Shown here: one piece after another, positions 1-8,754 of the stretch
How the letters are laid out: each line of letters opens with the position of its first letter
Position numbering within the stretch: the first letter of the stretch is position 1
Assembly (NCBI RefSeq): GCF_022678645.1
Contig: NZ_JALBWV010000004.1
Coordinates: 124,001 to 188,000 of the forward strand
From: Saccharopolyspora soli
GTDB lineage: Bacteria; Actinomycetota; Actinomycetes; Mycobacteriales; Pseudonocardiaceae
Direction of reading: 5' to 3'
DNA: 64,000 nucleotides
Notes under the pieces: model-generated
The model's input: only the letters and a program-made list of their open reading frames with translations
Databases searched by the model: none
Told to the model about the DNA's origin: nothing
Program-made: the position numbers and the translations under genes

Positions 1-869
1 GGGCTGTGCACGTGCGCGGCGTCGCCCGCGAGCAGCACTCGGCCGACTTGGAACCGCTTCGCGACGCGGCGGTTCACCTGGAAGCTCCCGGTCTGCTGTT
101 CGCCGACCAGCCGCACCGGAACCGGGCAGCGCTGCGCTGCGGCCTGCTGCACCACGGCGTCCAAGTTCGACAGATCGGCTCCCGGTGGCATGCTCACGAA
201 CACCCGGTACAGCCCACCGGGTAGTCCGACCACGACGAGCACGCCGTGCGGTGTCATGAAGTAGTGCGCTTCATCTTGCGCCAGCGGGGTTTCGCACTCG
301 CCGTCGGAGAGCGCGAAGGTCTCCTGGTAGGGCATGCCCTCGAATTCGACACCGAGTTGTTCCCGCGTGTGGCTGTGCGCGCCGTCGCAGCCCACCGCCC
401 AGTCGAACTCCGCTGTGGAGTCACCGGATGCGTCTTCCAGTCCGGCGTGCACGCTGCTGGTCTCCGGCCGCAGCCAGTTCATCCGAACGCCGTACTCGAT
501 CTTCCCGCCGCGCTGCTCGAAGCAGCGTCGCAACACCGCTTCGGTCTCCTTCTGCGGAAATGACAACGGAGTTCGGTATCGAGTACCGGACAGCCCGTCC
601 AGCCGCAACCGGGCGACGCGGCGCCCGCCGGTATAGTAGTTGGCCGCTCTGAGCGGAAGCGCGCGATCCACGATCTCGTCGGCGGCGCCGCAGCGCCGCA
701 GGGCTTCCAGGGCTCGTGGCCAGAGCACGATTGCCCGCGAGTGCGGATGCGGGCGTTCGCCGCGATCGATCACCCGGACCGGATGTCCCCGGCTGATCAG
801 CTCGGTGGCCACGGTGAGCCCGGTGGGCCCGGCGCCGACGACCAACGTGCCGCCCGATTCGATGTTCAC
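1..869 (-). CDS. FAD-dependent aromatic monooxygenase (C-terminal part beyond the window)
   Basis: This is a class A flavoprotein hydroxylase of the PF01494 type, expected to use FAD and NAD(P)H to hydroxylate an aromatic or polyketide substrate. About 289 residues are present and the gene runs off the left edge. Reading leftwards, the N-terminus carries the Rossmann dinucleotide motif GAGPTG at about residues 11-16. The visible part ends with the second FAD motif, GDAAHVHSP. The GTG start at 867-869 is chosen because AGGAGG lies about 7 bases upstream and the Rossmann strand begins almost at once. The gene is divergent from the luxR-afsA operon, so it could tailor that operon's product, but this is only positional. 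The substrate cannot be told from sequence. Confidence 0.88.
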   Translation of the reverse strand, partial: MNIESGGTLVVGAGPTGLTVATELISRGHPVRVIDRGERPHPHSRAIVLWPRALEALRRCGAADEIVDRALPLRAANYYTGGRRVARLRLDGLSGTRYRTPLSFPQKETEAVLRRCFEQRGGKIEYGVRMNWLRPETSSVHAGLEDASGDSTAEFDWAVGCDGAHSHTREQLGVEFEGMPYQETFALSDGECETPLAQDEAHYFMTPHGVLVVVGLPGGLYRVFVSMPPGADLSNLDAVVQQAAAQRCPVPVRLVGEQQTGSFQVNRRVAKRFQVGRVLLAGDAAHVHS

Positions 870-1090
870 GCGCAGCCTCCTGCAGAACTCGTCGAATACT
901 CCATTTGCCGCACGGAAAGAAGAGCCGATCGCGCAGGACGGCAACATTGGCGCACCGCGAGACGGCGGTTTCGCGTGCGCCAACATTCTTACGAGCCGGA
1001 TTCCGGCCCGGAATACTACTTAGGTGACATCAGCTCGACCAGCACAATTGGTCGGCCGAAATGTTTCGACGAACCCGCGCTCGATATTTG

Positions 1091-1106
1091 AGTGATCTGG
1101 ATCACA
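1091..1106. promoter_or_regulatory. Crp-like palindrome in the divergent intergenic region
   Basis: AGTGATCTGGATCACA contains perfect GTGATC/GATCAC arms around a 2-base centre and fits the GTGA-N6-TCAC pattern of Crp/Fnr-family sites. It lies in the 383-bp gap between the monooxygenase and the luxR-type gene, about 160 bp before the latter. Nothing else that I recognise is in the gap. Regulation by a Crp-like protein is inferred from the motif only. Confidence 0.4.
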
Positions 1107-1252
1107 ACAAGTTGCAAGTGATTGCTCACATTGAGCTAATGTCGCTCGCGGTCCGGCGAGCAAACCGTCACTTTACTCGTCACCCGCTACCAGGCGATTC
1201 CAGCAGCGGATGACTTGCGTTCTTGTCCGATGGAGCAATCCTGGGGGATGCC

Positions 1253-1999
1253 GTGGGAGAACCGAGGTTCGAGGATCCAACTCGATTATTGTTGCGCATT
1301 GAGAACAAGCTGCTGCACCAAACGGTGGCACGCACATTGCTACCTGTCGAGAATCTGCAAATCGCAGAAGACCTAGATTCGGAGGCCGACTTAGACGCTG
1401 CCGAGCACCATCGGCCGGACATCGCCCTGGTCGGCTGCACGGTGCCGTCCAACTACCTGATCGCGAACATCGCTCGCATCCGGCTGGCTTCGCCGGGCAC
1501 GCGGATCATCGCCTTGGTTCCGCAGGTCACGGCCGAGCTGACCAGCACGTTACGCGCCGTCGGAGTGACCGAGCTGACGGATCTCGACAGCACGTTGGAG
1601 GACTTGCTCGGGTGCCTGCGCCGCACTCGCCGAGCTCCGTCGCCGGGACGGCTCGACGCAGCCCAGGTCCAGGCGATCCGGGCGAGGCTGCAGTGCGGCC
1701 ACAAACTGTCCGCGCGAGAACGCGAGATCGTGGATCTGGTGGCCCAGGCGATGAGCAACCGACAAATCGCCAGCAAGCTGCGCATCACGGAAGGAACAGT
1801 CAAGCGTCATATGCGAAATATTTTCGCAAAACTCCGTGCGAATTCAAGAATTGACGCGGTGAACAAAGCGACGACGACCATCTGCTGCCACCTACCGGTT
1901 AGTAGCGGAAGCCACGGTAAAGTTTCGGTAAAATCTACTTGCCTCGGTCCATTGTGTGACTATTTCGACTCCGCTCAACGCCCGCCGCTGTCGGCGTGA
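1253..1999 (+). CDS. LuxR/NarL-type regulator with a degenerate receiver domain
   Basis: The predicted protein has 248 residues. The C-terminal third (about 148-205) is a clear LuxR helix-turn-helix with SAREREIVDLVAQAMSNRQI and EGTVKRHMRNIFAKL. The N-terminal part resembles a response-regulator receiver in length and strand pattern, but where the phosphorylated Asp should follow the third strand it reads PDIALVGCTVP, so the acceptor Asp is missing. It is probably an atypical regulator that senses a ligand or acts constitutively. The GTG at 1253 is preferred because GGGGGA lies about 7 bases upstream; a TTG ten codons earlier is also open. Its stop is 15 bases before afsA, so it is the first gene of that operon and a likely pathway-specific regulator. 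Confidence 0.8.
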   Translation: MGEPRFEDPTRLLLRIENKLLHQTVARTLLPVENLQIAEDLDSEADLDAAEHHRPDIALVGCTVPSNYLIANIARIRLASPGTRIIALVPQVTAELTSTLRAVGVTELTDLDSTLEDLLGCLRRTRRAPSPGRLDAAQVQAIRARLQCGHKLSAREREIVDLVAQAMSNRQIASKLRITEGTVKRHMRNIFAKLRANSRIDAVNKATTTICCHLPVSSGSHGKVSVKSTCLGPLCDYFDSAQRPPLSA

Positions 2000-2014
2000 T
2001 CTCTGGAGGGAAAG

Positions 2015-3013
2015 ATGAGCACCGAAACCGTTGAATTGGGAACCTCTGCGACCACCTACAGCCACACCGTAGCCCGGGAGATGGTGCATCGCTGGGCGCT
2101 CTCCGAGGTGTTCGTAACCGGAATTCAGACTACTGGACAGTACGAATTCACCGTGGACGCGCAACTGCCGCTCTACCACGCCTATTACACCGATCACGCG
2201 GCTCGACCGGAGCTGTTCGATCCGTTATTACTGCTCGAATGCTGCCGACAGGGGGGCACCTACGGCACGCACGTGGTACTCGACGTGCCGCTGGCCGCCA
2301 CGCTGTTGGTCAAGTCGATGTCGATCCAGCTCACCGACCTGGACGCGCTCACCATCGGCACCAGACCCGGCGAGCTGCGCACGCGCGTCGAGTTCACCGA
2401 CGTCCAGACGCGTGGCGGGCAGGTTCGCGGGTTCTCGTTGGACCTGGAGCTGACGCTGTCCGGACGAGCTGTCGGCACCGCGCACATCGACGCGGGCGCG
2501 GTGTCGAAGAACGCCTTCCGCGCGCTGCGCGTGCGGCAACGCGCGAGTGAACCACCGATGTCCTCGTCGCTTCCCGAAACCCCGGCCGGAGTTCCGGTCA
2601 GCCCGCACCTGTTCGGGCGGAAGCTCCAGGAGAACGTGGTGCTCACCAACGCGAGGCGAGATGGCCGTTGCGCGTCGGCGCAGCTCGGCGTCACACCCCG
2701 CAACAGGAGCTTGTTCGACCACGAATACGACCACTACCCGGCGATGAGCCTTTTCGAGGCGGCTCGGCAGATCTCGCTGCTCGCGCTGGACGACGGCACC
2801 GGTGCCGCGGCGACCCGGCTGCGCTGCACGTCGTTCCGCGGCGAGTTCATCCGGTTCGCCGAACTCGATTCGCCCACCACCTTGGACGTTTCCGAGCCGA
2901 GCGGCGACGAGCTGGAAGTGCAGTTCCACCAGAACGGCGCGCTGATCGCCACGGTCGCGGTCGGTTTCGCCGACCTGCCCGGCATTTCGCGGCATCCTGG
3001 GGCGGCGGCATGA
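2015..3013 (+). CDS. afsA: AfsA-family gamma-butyrolactone synthase
   Basis: AfsA/ScbA enzymes condense a beta-ketoacyl-ACP with dihydroxyacetone phosphate, the first committed step to A-factor-type gamma-butyrolactone hormones. The 332-residue protein has the usual length and two hotdog-like halves, about residues 15-150 and 195-325. The first starts around VHRWALSEVFVTG, with LFDPLLLLECCRQGG further on. The second has ENVVLTNARRDG, then DHEYDHYPAMSLFEAARQ, which matches the DHxxDHxPGM signature of the family. A GGAGGG ribosome site precedes the ATG. The stop overlaps the start of the next gene (ATGA), which shows coupled translation. No ArpA-type TetR receptor gene lies next to it, unlike classical Streptomyces loci. 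Family assignment is firm; the exact product is unknown. Confidence 0.88.
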   Translation: MSTETVELGTSATTYSHTVAREMVHRWALSEVFVTGIQTTGQYEFTVDAQLPLYHAYYTDHAARPELFDPLLLLECCRQGGTYGTHVVLDVPLAATLLVKSMSIQLTDLDALTIGTRPGELRTRVEFTDVQTRGGQVRGFSLDLELTLSGRAVGTAHIDAGAVSKNAFRALRVRQRASEPPMSSSLPETPAGVPVSPHLFGRKLQENVVLTNARRDGRCASAQLGVTPRNRSLFDHEYDHYPAMSLFEAARQISLLALDDGTGAAATRLRCTSFRGEFIRFAELDSPTTLDVSEPSGDELEVQFHQNGALIATVAVGFADLPGISRHPGAAA

Positions 3014-3642
3014 CCGTTCGTGCGGTGTGGACGGACTTCGGCGGTGTCCTGACACCACCGGTCAACGAAACGTTCGCCGCGTTCGCCGCGAACATCGGCG
3101 TGCCAGCGGCGGCCTTGCAGGCCGCGATGCGCAAGGTCGGCGACCGCTACGGCACGGATTCGATGGCGCCGTTGGACATTCCGCTGATCAGCGAAGAAGA
3201 CTGGGCCAAGCAGGTGGCGGAGGAAGTGCGTGCGGACAACGGTGCCGTAGTCGATCTCTCCCGCTTCGGCGAGCGCTGGTTCGCTGGCCGACCGCCCAAC
3301 AGCTCGTGGGTGCGCACGTTGCGGGACTTCCGGGAACGCGGCGTTTTCGTCGGATTGCTGTCAAACATGCCGCCGAGCTGGGACGAGCAGTGGCGGCGCA
3401 TGGTGTCCCCGGAACTGTTCGACGACGTCGTGCTGTCCTTCCAAATCGGCTGTCGAAAACCGGACGCCGAGATCTTCGCGCTGGCCGCCGACCGCTGCGG
3501 CATTCCCGCGGCGGACTGCGTGCTCGTCGACGACCTCGCGGCGAACTGCGCGGGAGCGCAGGCGGCGGGCTGGCACGCCGTCCACTTCACCGACTCGGCT
3601 ACCGCAGCCGCGGAACTCGACCGGCAAGGAGTGTGCGCATGA
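3010..3642 (+). CDS. HAD-superfamily phosphatase of the butyrolactone operon
   Basis: This 210-residue haloacid dehalogenase-like hydrolase has motif I at the N-terminus as WTDFGGVLTPP. Motif I normally has DxDG or DxxG; here Asp8 is followed by FGG, as in many HAD-IA proteins. Motif II is LLSNMP near residue 118, the motif III Lys is in CRKPDAEIF, and motif IV is VLVDDLAANC. It overlaps afsA by 4 bases and the next gene by 4 bases. In butyrolactone biosynthesis the condensation product carries a phosphate that must be removed, so dephosphorylation of that intermediate is the obvious role. This is inferred from the operon; no substrate-specific residue is recognised. Confidence 0.82.
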   Translation: MTVRAVWTDFGGVLTPPVNETFAAFAANIGVPAAALQAAMRKVGDRYGTDSMAPLDIPLISEEDWAKQVAEEVRADNGAVVDLSRFGERWFAGRPPNSSWVRTLRDFRERGVFVGLLSNMPPSWDEQWRRMVSPELFDDVVLSFQIGCRKPDAEIFALAADRCGIPAADCVLVDDLAANCAGAQAAGWHAVHFTDSATAAAELDRQGVCA

Positions 3643-4343
3643 CGCGATCAGTGCTGGTCACCGGAGGAAACCGAGGTATCGGGCGAGAGATCGCCCGGAC
3701 CTTCGCAGCGGCCGGTCACCGTGTCGCGATCACCTACCGGTCCGAACAGCCGGCGGACGATTTCCTCGCGGTGCGCGCCGATGTCACCGTGCCCGACGAC
3801 GTGGCTGAGCTGTTCCAGCGGGTGGAAGCCGAGCAGGGTCCGGTGGAAGTGCTGGTGTCCAACGCTGGCATCACCCGAGACAACGTGCTGCCCAGGCTCA
3901 GCGACGCGGACTTCGACGACGTCGTGAACACCAACCTGACCGGGGCATTCCGCGTCGTGCGGCGTGCCTCGCGGCGGATGTTGGCGGCCAAGTGGGGGCG
4001 CATCATCTTCGTGTCCTCGATGATCGGGTTCCTCGGCGCGCCGGGGCAGAGCAACTACGGTGCCTCGAAATCCGGGCTACTCGGGCTCACCCGCTCCCTC
4101 GCCTGGGAATTCGGCGGCCGGGGTATCACGGCGAACCTGGTCGCTCCGGGGCTGATCGACACCGACATGTCGGCCCGGCTGCCGGAAGCCCGGCGCGAGG
4201 ACCTGCTGCGGATGACCGCGATGCGTCGCACTGGCAGCCCGGCCGAAGTGGCGGCGGTCGTCGCGTTCCTCGCCAGCGACGCGGCGTCCTACGTCACCGG
4301 CGCGACCGTTCCAGTCAGCGGCGGTTTCGCCATGGGCTACTGA
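3639..4343 (+). CDS. SDR-family ketoreductase (FabG-like) of the butyrolactone operon
   Basis: This 234-residue short-chain dehydrogenase has the NAD(P) motif TGGNRGIG at residues 8-15 and the structural NAG motif (SNAG). Its catalytic Ser-Tyr-Lys are visible in FVSSMIG and YGASKSG, and it has the typical C-terminal VTGATVPVSGG. It is close to 3-oxoacyl-ACP reductases. Known A-factor-type pathways need reduction of a double bond or keto group after condensation, and reductases often sit beside afsA genes, so it probably supplies a reductive step in the signal pathway. The start overlaps the stop of the HAD gene. A repeat cluster and a strong hairpin separate it from the convergent MMPL gene. 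Confidence 0.85.
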   Translation: MTRSVLVTGGNRGIGREIARTFAAAGHRVAITYRSEQPADDFLAVRADVTVPDDVAELFQRVEAEQGPVEVLVSNAGITRDNVLPRLSDADFDDVVNTNLTGAFRVVRRASRRMLAAKWGRIIFVSSMIGFLGAPGQSNYGASKSGLLGLTRSLAWEFGGRGITANLVAPGLIDTDMSARLPEARREDLLRMTAMRRTGSPAEVAAVVAFLASDAASYVTGATVPVSGGFAMGY

Positions 4344-4355
4344 CCAGACCGCCCC

Positions 4356-4621
4356 AGAAGGGAACCTTCCTGCCGATCGTTGACAGGAAGGTTCCCTTCT
4401 GCATATCAACCCACCCTCACCGACCCCCTGCGAAGCCCCGCGGGTGACAGGAAGGTTCCCTTGCTGTCACCCGCGGGGCGTGCATGCGTGGCAGGAAGGT
4501 TCCCTTCTGCACGTCAACGGCACGATCGCCGCCGCCTGGGTGCTGATCAGAGGAAGGTCGCTGCATCCGGCTTCTGGTATCGGCTATCCGGGGCGCAGTG
4601 ACAGGAAGGTTCCCTTGCTCA
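4356..4621. repeat. Cluster of the AGGGAACCTTCCTG intergenic repeat, 5 copies
   Basis: Five copies of the dispersed repeat lie here: one forward (4356-4374) and four reverse (4380-4402, 4444-4465, 4489-4511, 4599-4621), plus a decayed partial at about 4550. The first two face each other with a 5-base gap and form an inverted pair that could fold into a long hairpin just after the SDR gene stop. The cluster fills the convergent gap before the MMPL gene. The first copy reads in the sense of the upstream gene. Confidence 0.9.
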
Positions 4622-4659
4622 CGCGCCGCAGCCCCCGCGTCGGAGTCGACGTAGGAAAA

Positions 4660-4695
4660 CGCTCGGCCCCCGCACCGAGGTGCGGGGGCCGAGCG
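4660..4695. terminator. Hairpin between convergent genes
   Basis: A perfect 15-bp GC-rich stem (CGCTCGGCCCCCGCA and its complement) encloses a 6-base loop 10 bp after the 3' end of the MMPL gene and downstream of the SDR operon. There is no T-run, which is usual in high-GC actinomycetes. It probably ends transcription from both sides. Confidence 0.75.
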
Positions 4696-4705
4696 GCTGA
4701 CAGGA

Positions 4706-6970
4706 CTAGCGGACTGCGGCTGGCGCCTCCACCCTTGTCGGGGGCTGCGTCGGGCCCGCTTCGCTGATTCCGAACCGCGCGTGGATCCGCTTCAGCGGCT
4801 CGGGCGCCCACCAGTTGGCATTGCCCGCGAGCCGCATGAACGCTGGCACCAGCACGGCACGGATCAGCGTGGCGTCGACCAGCACGGCCAACGCCAGACC
4901 GATCCCCAGCATCTTCAGGAAGACCACGCCCGAGGCCGCATACGTCGCGAAGGACACCGCGAGGATGGCGGCAGCGGCAGTGATCAGCGGTGCGCTGCGT
5001 TCGATGGCCACCGCGACCGCCGATTCGTTGTCGCCGGTTCGGTCGTACTCCTCCTTGATCCGGGACATCATGAACACCTCGTAGTCCATGGACAGCCCGT
5101 AGGCGATGCAGAACATCAGGATCGGGATGCTGGTCTCGAGTGTTCCGGTGGCGGTGAACCCGAATACGTCGGACAGATTGCCCTGTTGGAACACCCAGAC
5201 CAGGGCGCCGAACATGACTGACAGGCTCAGCAGGTTCAGCACGGTCGCTTTCAGCGGCAACACCAGGCTGCCGGTCATCAGGAACAGGATGATGAACGTG
5301 ATCCCGAAGATGACCAGCAACGCCAACGGCAGCCGGTCGAGCAGCGCCGCCCGGAAGTCCGACAGCTCAGCGGGATAGCCGCCCACCTGCACCGCGAACG
5401 GCGGCGGCACGTCGCGGATGTTCTGCACGAAGCCCAACGGGTCGGTCTCCAGGATCTCGGTGCTGGGCACGACCGACAACCATGTTCCGGTGTCGCTGGT
5501 GAACCGGTCGAACTCGGCAGGAACGCCGTCGACCCGCTGTCCGTTGGCGAACCTGCCAGCCATCGTGTCGACCTGCGCCACACCTTCCACTTGGGACAGT
5601 GCGGTTGCGTAGCCCTCGACCCCAGGCCGCAACTGGTTCGGATCCCCGGCGTCCGAGGCGACGAGGTGAACGGCGTCCGACTCTTCCACGCCGAAGTTGG
5701 CCCGGACTTCTTCGGAGACCTGTCGACTCGATGCGCTGGGCGGCAGGATGCGGTCGTCCGGCAGGCCGAACTGCAGCCCGAGGATCGGTGATCCGAGCAC
5801 CAACAGGATGACGATCACTGCACCACCGAAGGTCGCTGGTCGACGCATCACGATGAGCGCCGTGCGATGCCAGAACCCGCTTTCCCCGCTCGGCTTGGGC
5901 TTGCGGCGCCGCAGCAGACCGCCGCCGACGGCGCGGCCGACGAAGGCCAACGCGGCCGGGAGGGTGAAGAGCACGCCGATGACGCTGAACAACACGACGA
6001 AGAAACCCGCATAGGCGAACGACCGGAGGAATGGGAACGGGAACAGCAGCAGCCCCAGCAGCGATATCGCCACCGTCAGACCGCTGAACAGCACGGTGCG
6101 TCCCGCGGTTTGCACACTGTGGACGATCGCGTCCTCTCGGGAGTCGCCGTTGCGGAGCCGTTCTCGGAATCTGTTGATCACGAACAGGCAGTAGTCGACT
6201 CCCAGGCCCAACCCCATCGCAAGGGTGATGTTGAGCGCGAAGGTGGAGACTTCGGTGACCGCGGTCGTCAATCGCAGTGCCGCCATGGTGCCGACCATCG
6301 CGAACACCCCGATGCCCAGCGTCAGCAGCGCCGCGACGAATCCGCGGAACACGAGCACCAGCAGCACGAAAACCATCGGGAAGATCAGCATTTCGGCCCG
6401 GATGAAGTCCTGCCCGGCCTGCGCCCCGACCTGCCGGAAGACTTCCTCCCGGCCGCCGACCTCGACGGTGACCGCACCGGCGTCCCTGGTGAATTGCGGG
6501 GAGAGGTCGCGGAGGATGCCGCGGGTCTGCGTCGCATCACCCGGAAGGCGTGCGAGGACCAGGGCCTGCCTGCCGTCCGTGCTCCGCAGCACTGGGCTTG
6601 CCCCGCGCGACCAGTAGGAATCGGCCTCCGCGACTTCCGGACGACCGCGCAGTTCGTCGGTGAGCGCGCGCCCCGCCGCAGCCACTGCCGGGTCGTCCAC
6701 GGTTCCGTTCTTCGCGGTCACCAGCAGCAACATGTTCGGGCCGCCGGTGCCGAACTCCCGGTCGAGCACCTCGGCGGCCGCCAGCGACTCGCTGCCCGGT
6801 GATTCGAAGCGGGAGAGCGAAAGCGCGCTCAGCGCTCCCGAGGCGCCGACCAACGTCACGCCGAACAGGACCAGGCTGACCGCGAGGGTCCACCACCGGC
6901 GCCGGATAGTGAACCGACCGAGGCGTGCCAACGCGGGTTCTGGGGGCGGGCTGTTGCCCGAATCAAGCAT
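4706..6970 (-). CDS. MMPL-family (RND superfamily) membrane transporter
   Basis: This membrane protein of about 754 residues belongs to the mycobacterial-type MmpL group of RND transporters, which are driven by proton motive force and export lipids, drugs or metabolites. Two homologous halves are visible. Each has one membrane helix, a soluble loop and a block of five helices. The first block contains GLGLGVDYCLFVINRFRE and the second YGLSMDYEVFMMSRIKEEY, both with the Asp-Tyr pair expected for proton coupling. The ATG at 6970 (MLDSGNS) is preferred over an upstream one at 7042 because the extra 24 residues look non-coding and GAGGGA lies upstream. The cargo is unknown; export of a lipid-like metabolite from the adjoining AfsA locus is possible but unsupported. 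Confidence 0.88.
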   Translation of the reverse strand: MLDSGNSPPPEPALARLGRFTIRRRWWTLAVSLVLFGVTLVGASGALSALSLSRFESPGSESLAAAEVLDREFGTGGPNMLLLVTAKNGTVDDPAVAAAGRALTDELRGRPEVAEADSYWSRGASPVLRSTDGRQALVLARLPGDATQTRGILRDLSPQFTRDAGAVTVEVGGREEVFRQVGAQAGQDFIRAEMLIFPMVFVLLVLVFRGFVAALLTLGIGVFAMVGTMAALRLTTAVTEVSTFALNITLAMGLGLGVDYCLFVINRFRERLRNGDSREDAIVHSVQTAGRTVLFSGLTVAISLLGLLLFPFPFLRSFAYAGFFVVLFSVIGVLFTLPAALAFVGRAVGGGLLRRRKPKPSGESGFWHRTALIVMRRPATFGGAVIVILLVLGSPILGLQFGLPDDRILPPSASSRQVSEEVRANFGVEESDAVHLVASDAGDPNQLRPGVEGYATALSQVEGVAQVDTMAGRFANGQRVDGVPAEFDRFTSDTGTWLSVVPSTEILETDPLGFVQNIRDVPPPFAVQVGGYPAELSDFRAALLDRLPLALLVIFGITFIILFLMTGSLVLPLKATVLNLLSLSVMFGALVWVFQQGNLSDVFGFTATGTLETSIPILMFCIAYGLSMDYEVFMMSRIKEEYDRTGDNESAVAVAIERSAPLITAAAAILAVSFATYAASGVVFLKMLGIGLALAVLVDATLIRAVLVPAFMRLAGNANWWAPEPLKRIHARFGISEAGPTQPPTRVEAPAAVR

Positions 6971-7145
6971 CGCGTGGAGTCCCTCTCTTGGCTGTTGGCG
7001 GTGCTGTCGCCAACCCGATAGAAGATACGAGCTGATACTCACATTGGAACGGAGTACGAGTAAACACTCACAAAAGTAAAGATGAGTTGAAATCGCACGA
7101 TCGGCCGCCAGAACCCCACAACCCGCCCAGCCTTCCGGGACCGCG

Positions 7146-7388
7146 AGAGCAAGGGAACCTTCCTGTCATCCCACCCACCGGCCAGGCAGGGGATGCGAAC
7201 AAGGTTCACTTTCGACTCGGACCTCGGGAGCGGCGGTTTATGCGAGGAAGGGAACCTTCCTGTCACCACCAGGGACACGGCCCCGCGGTGCTGACGTGCG
7301 GAAGGGAACCTTCCTGTCATCTCAGGCCCGGCGAAGGGTAGGAAGGGAACCTTCCTGTCGGGGGCGTGACAGGAAGGTCCCTTGGCTC
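7146..7388. repeat. Cluster of the intergenic repeat, 5 copies
   Basis: Four forward copies (7146-7169, 7241-7266, 7299-7320, 7339-7360) and one reverse copy with a single-base deletion (7366-7388) fill the 0.38-kb gap between the MMPL gene and the hydrolase. The last two face each other. The copy nearest the 3' end of the hydrolase gene reads in that gene's sense. No gene is seen in the gap. Confidence 0.9.
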
Positions 7389-7426
7389 GCACGGCGTGGC
7401 AGTGCGAGCGGTGTGTTGTGGGTGGG

Positions 7427-8521
7427 TCAGCTGGTGATGCCGAAGTTCTGGTTGCGCAGCCAGGTCGACAGGCCCTCGACCGCCATCGGGCCGTTGCGGT
7501 CGAGGTCGAAGTAGTGACCGCCGCCGGGGACCACGAGCATCTCCGTGCTCTCCGCACCGGTGAACAGGGCTCGGTGTTCCGCGCCGCCGACGACCCGGGC
7601 GTCGTTCTCGCCGTACATGAAGTACACCGGCACCGTGATCTCCGGGATCCGCTTGATGTCGATCATCACGCCACCCAACTGCGAAAGCATGTCCTGGCAG
7701 GGGTGTCGGTTCTGCAGCGGCGCCGCCGCGTCGAGCACGGCTTGTTCTGCATCGTTGAAGTTACCGGCGAGGAACTCCGGGGTGCCGTTGTCGTAGAAGA
7801 TGTAGCCGCCCGGATCACCAGGTGCCTCGGACGGTTCGCCACCGGGCAGGCACTTCTGGGTTGCCGCCGAGAACCGTTCGAACGCCTGCGGGGTGAGTCC
7901 CAGGTCGGTCCACCCCATGATGACCAACGCGTCCACGCTCTGGAAGGAGTAGGCGGTGATCTGCGCGACCTGCCCGCCGTTGGAGTGCCCGGCGACCGCG
8001 ATCCGGTCGAAGCTCGGCGGGCGCAGCCGGTCGCCGTCGACCGCATACCTGCCGGAACGCAACTGCTCGATGATCTGGTGCGTCATGTCGGCCTGGGCGC
8101 CGATGCAGGTCAGGATGCCGTCCGGCTTGCCGCTGCGGTCGTAGCCGATGCGGTCGATGGTCAGCGACGCTTGGCCCCGTTCGGCCATTTCCTGCACGTG
8201 GTTGTAGCCATCGACGGGCAGCCGCCAGTACCACTCGCCGGAGGCGATGCCGTGCTGGTAGAGGGTGATCGAAGGCTCGCGGGCGGTCAGCGCCTCGCGC
8301 GGCGCGGTCAGGTGGCCGCGGATCGTGTAGGACTTGCCGTCGGTCGGACATCCCACCGCGGACCGGTTGATGTTGCGGACCTGGAAGCTCACCGGTACGT
8401 CGACGATGTCCTGAGCGGCAACGGTCGGCGCCGCCGAGGGGCTTGCCTGCGCACCGGGCACCACGGCCACACCGAGGGCGAGCATCAGGCCCACGGCGAT
8501 GTTTCTCGGGCGAAACAGCAT
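7427..8521 (-). CDS. Secreted alpha/beta-hydrolase (lipase/esterase-like)
   Basis: The 364-residue precursor has an N-terminal signal peptide with a basic start (MLFRPRN), a hydrophobic core and likely cleavage after AQA at about residue 26, so the enzyme is exported. The nucleophile elbow GHSNGG lies near residue 199, the oxyanion region near YQHGIASGE, an acid candidate in YGENDAR, and the catalytic His in GGGHYFD near the C-terminus. This gives a full Ser-Asp-His triad. Several Cys residues (CPTDG, LTCIG, KCLPGG, HPCQD) could form disulfides outside the cell. The substrate is unknown; an ester or lipid is likely. It stands alone, transcribed away from glcDEF, and ends in a repeat cluster. 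Confidence 0.85.
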   Translation of the reverse strand: MLFRPRNIAVGLMLALGVAVVPGAQASPSAAPTVAAQDIVDVPVSFQVRNINRSAVGCPTDGKSYTIRGHLTAPREALTAREPSITLYQHGIASGEWYWRLPVDGYNHVQEMAERGQASLTIDRIGYDRSGKPDGILTCIGAQADMTHQIIEQLRSGRYAVDGDRLRPPSFDRIAVAGHSNGGQVAQITAYSFQSVDALVIMGWTDLGLTPQAFERFSAATQKCLPGGEPSEAPGDPGGYIFYDNGTPEFLAGNFNDAEQAVLDAAAPLQNRHPCQDMLSQLGGVMIDIKRIPEITVPVYFMYGENDARVVGGAEHRALFTGAESTEMLVVPGGGHYFDLDRNGPMAVEGLSTWLRNQNFGITS

Positions 8522-8707
8522 TCAGACTCTCCTCAGTCCACAAGAATGCGATCAGGGTGCACATCGGCGGCCAGCGCTCGGCACTCGAAGGCGTCGCAAT
8601 AGTCCATTGTGGATATGAGTGCCGCGCCAGAACCGCAACCGCCGTTGGCTGCCCGACCCGATTGTGGTGCGGGGAGAATCCGCGGCCAATACTCCTTAGG
8701 AAACACA

Positions 8708-8736
8708 CGAGGCTGGCGATCAACTCGCCAGCCTCG
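8708..8736 (-). terminator. Terminator hairpin of glcDEF
   Basis: A perfect 12-bp stem (CGAGGCTGGCGA and its complement) with a 5-base loop lies 18 bp past the glcF stop. On the minus strand it is followed by TGTGTTT. It separates glcDEF from the hydrolase gene. Confidence 0.75.
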
Positions 8737-8754
8737 CTCCGGAAAGCACCCGGA

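Noticed and set aside
4356-4402. Ordinary intrinsic terminators as explanation for all repeat copies
   Set aside because: Single copies have only 4-7 bp stems without T-runs, and separate long GC hairpins already exist after several genes, such as at 4660 and 49321.
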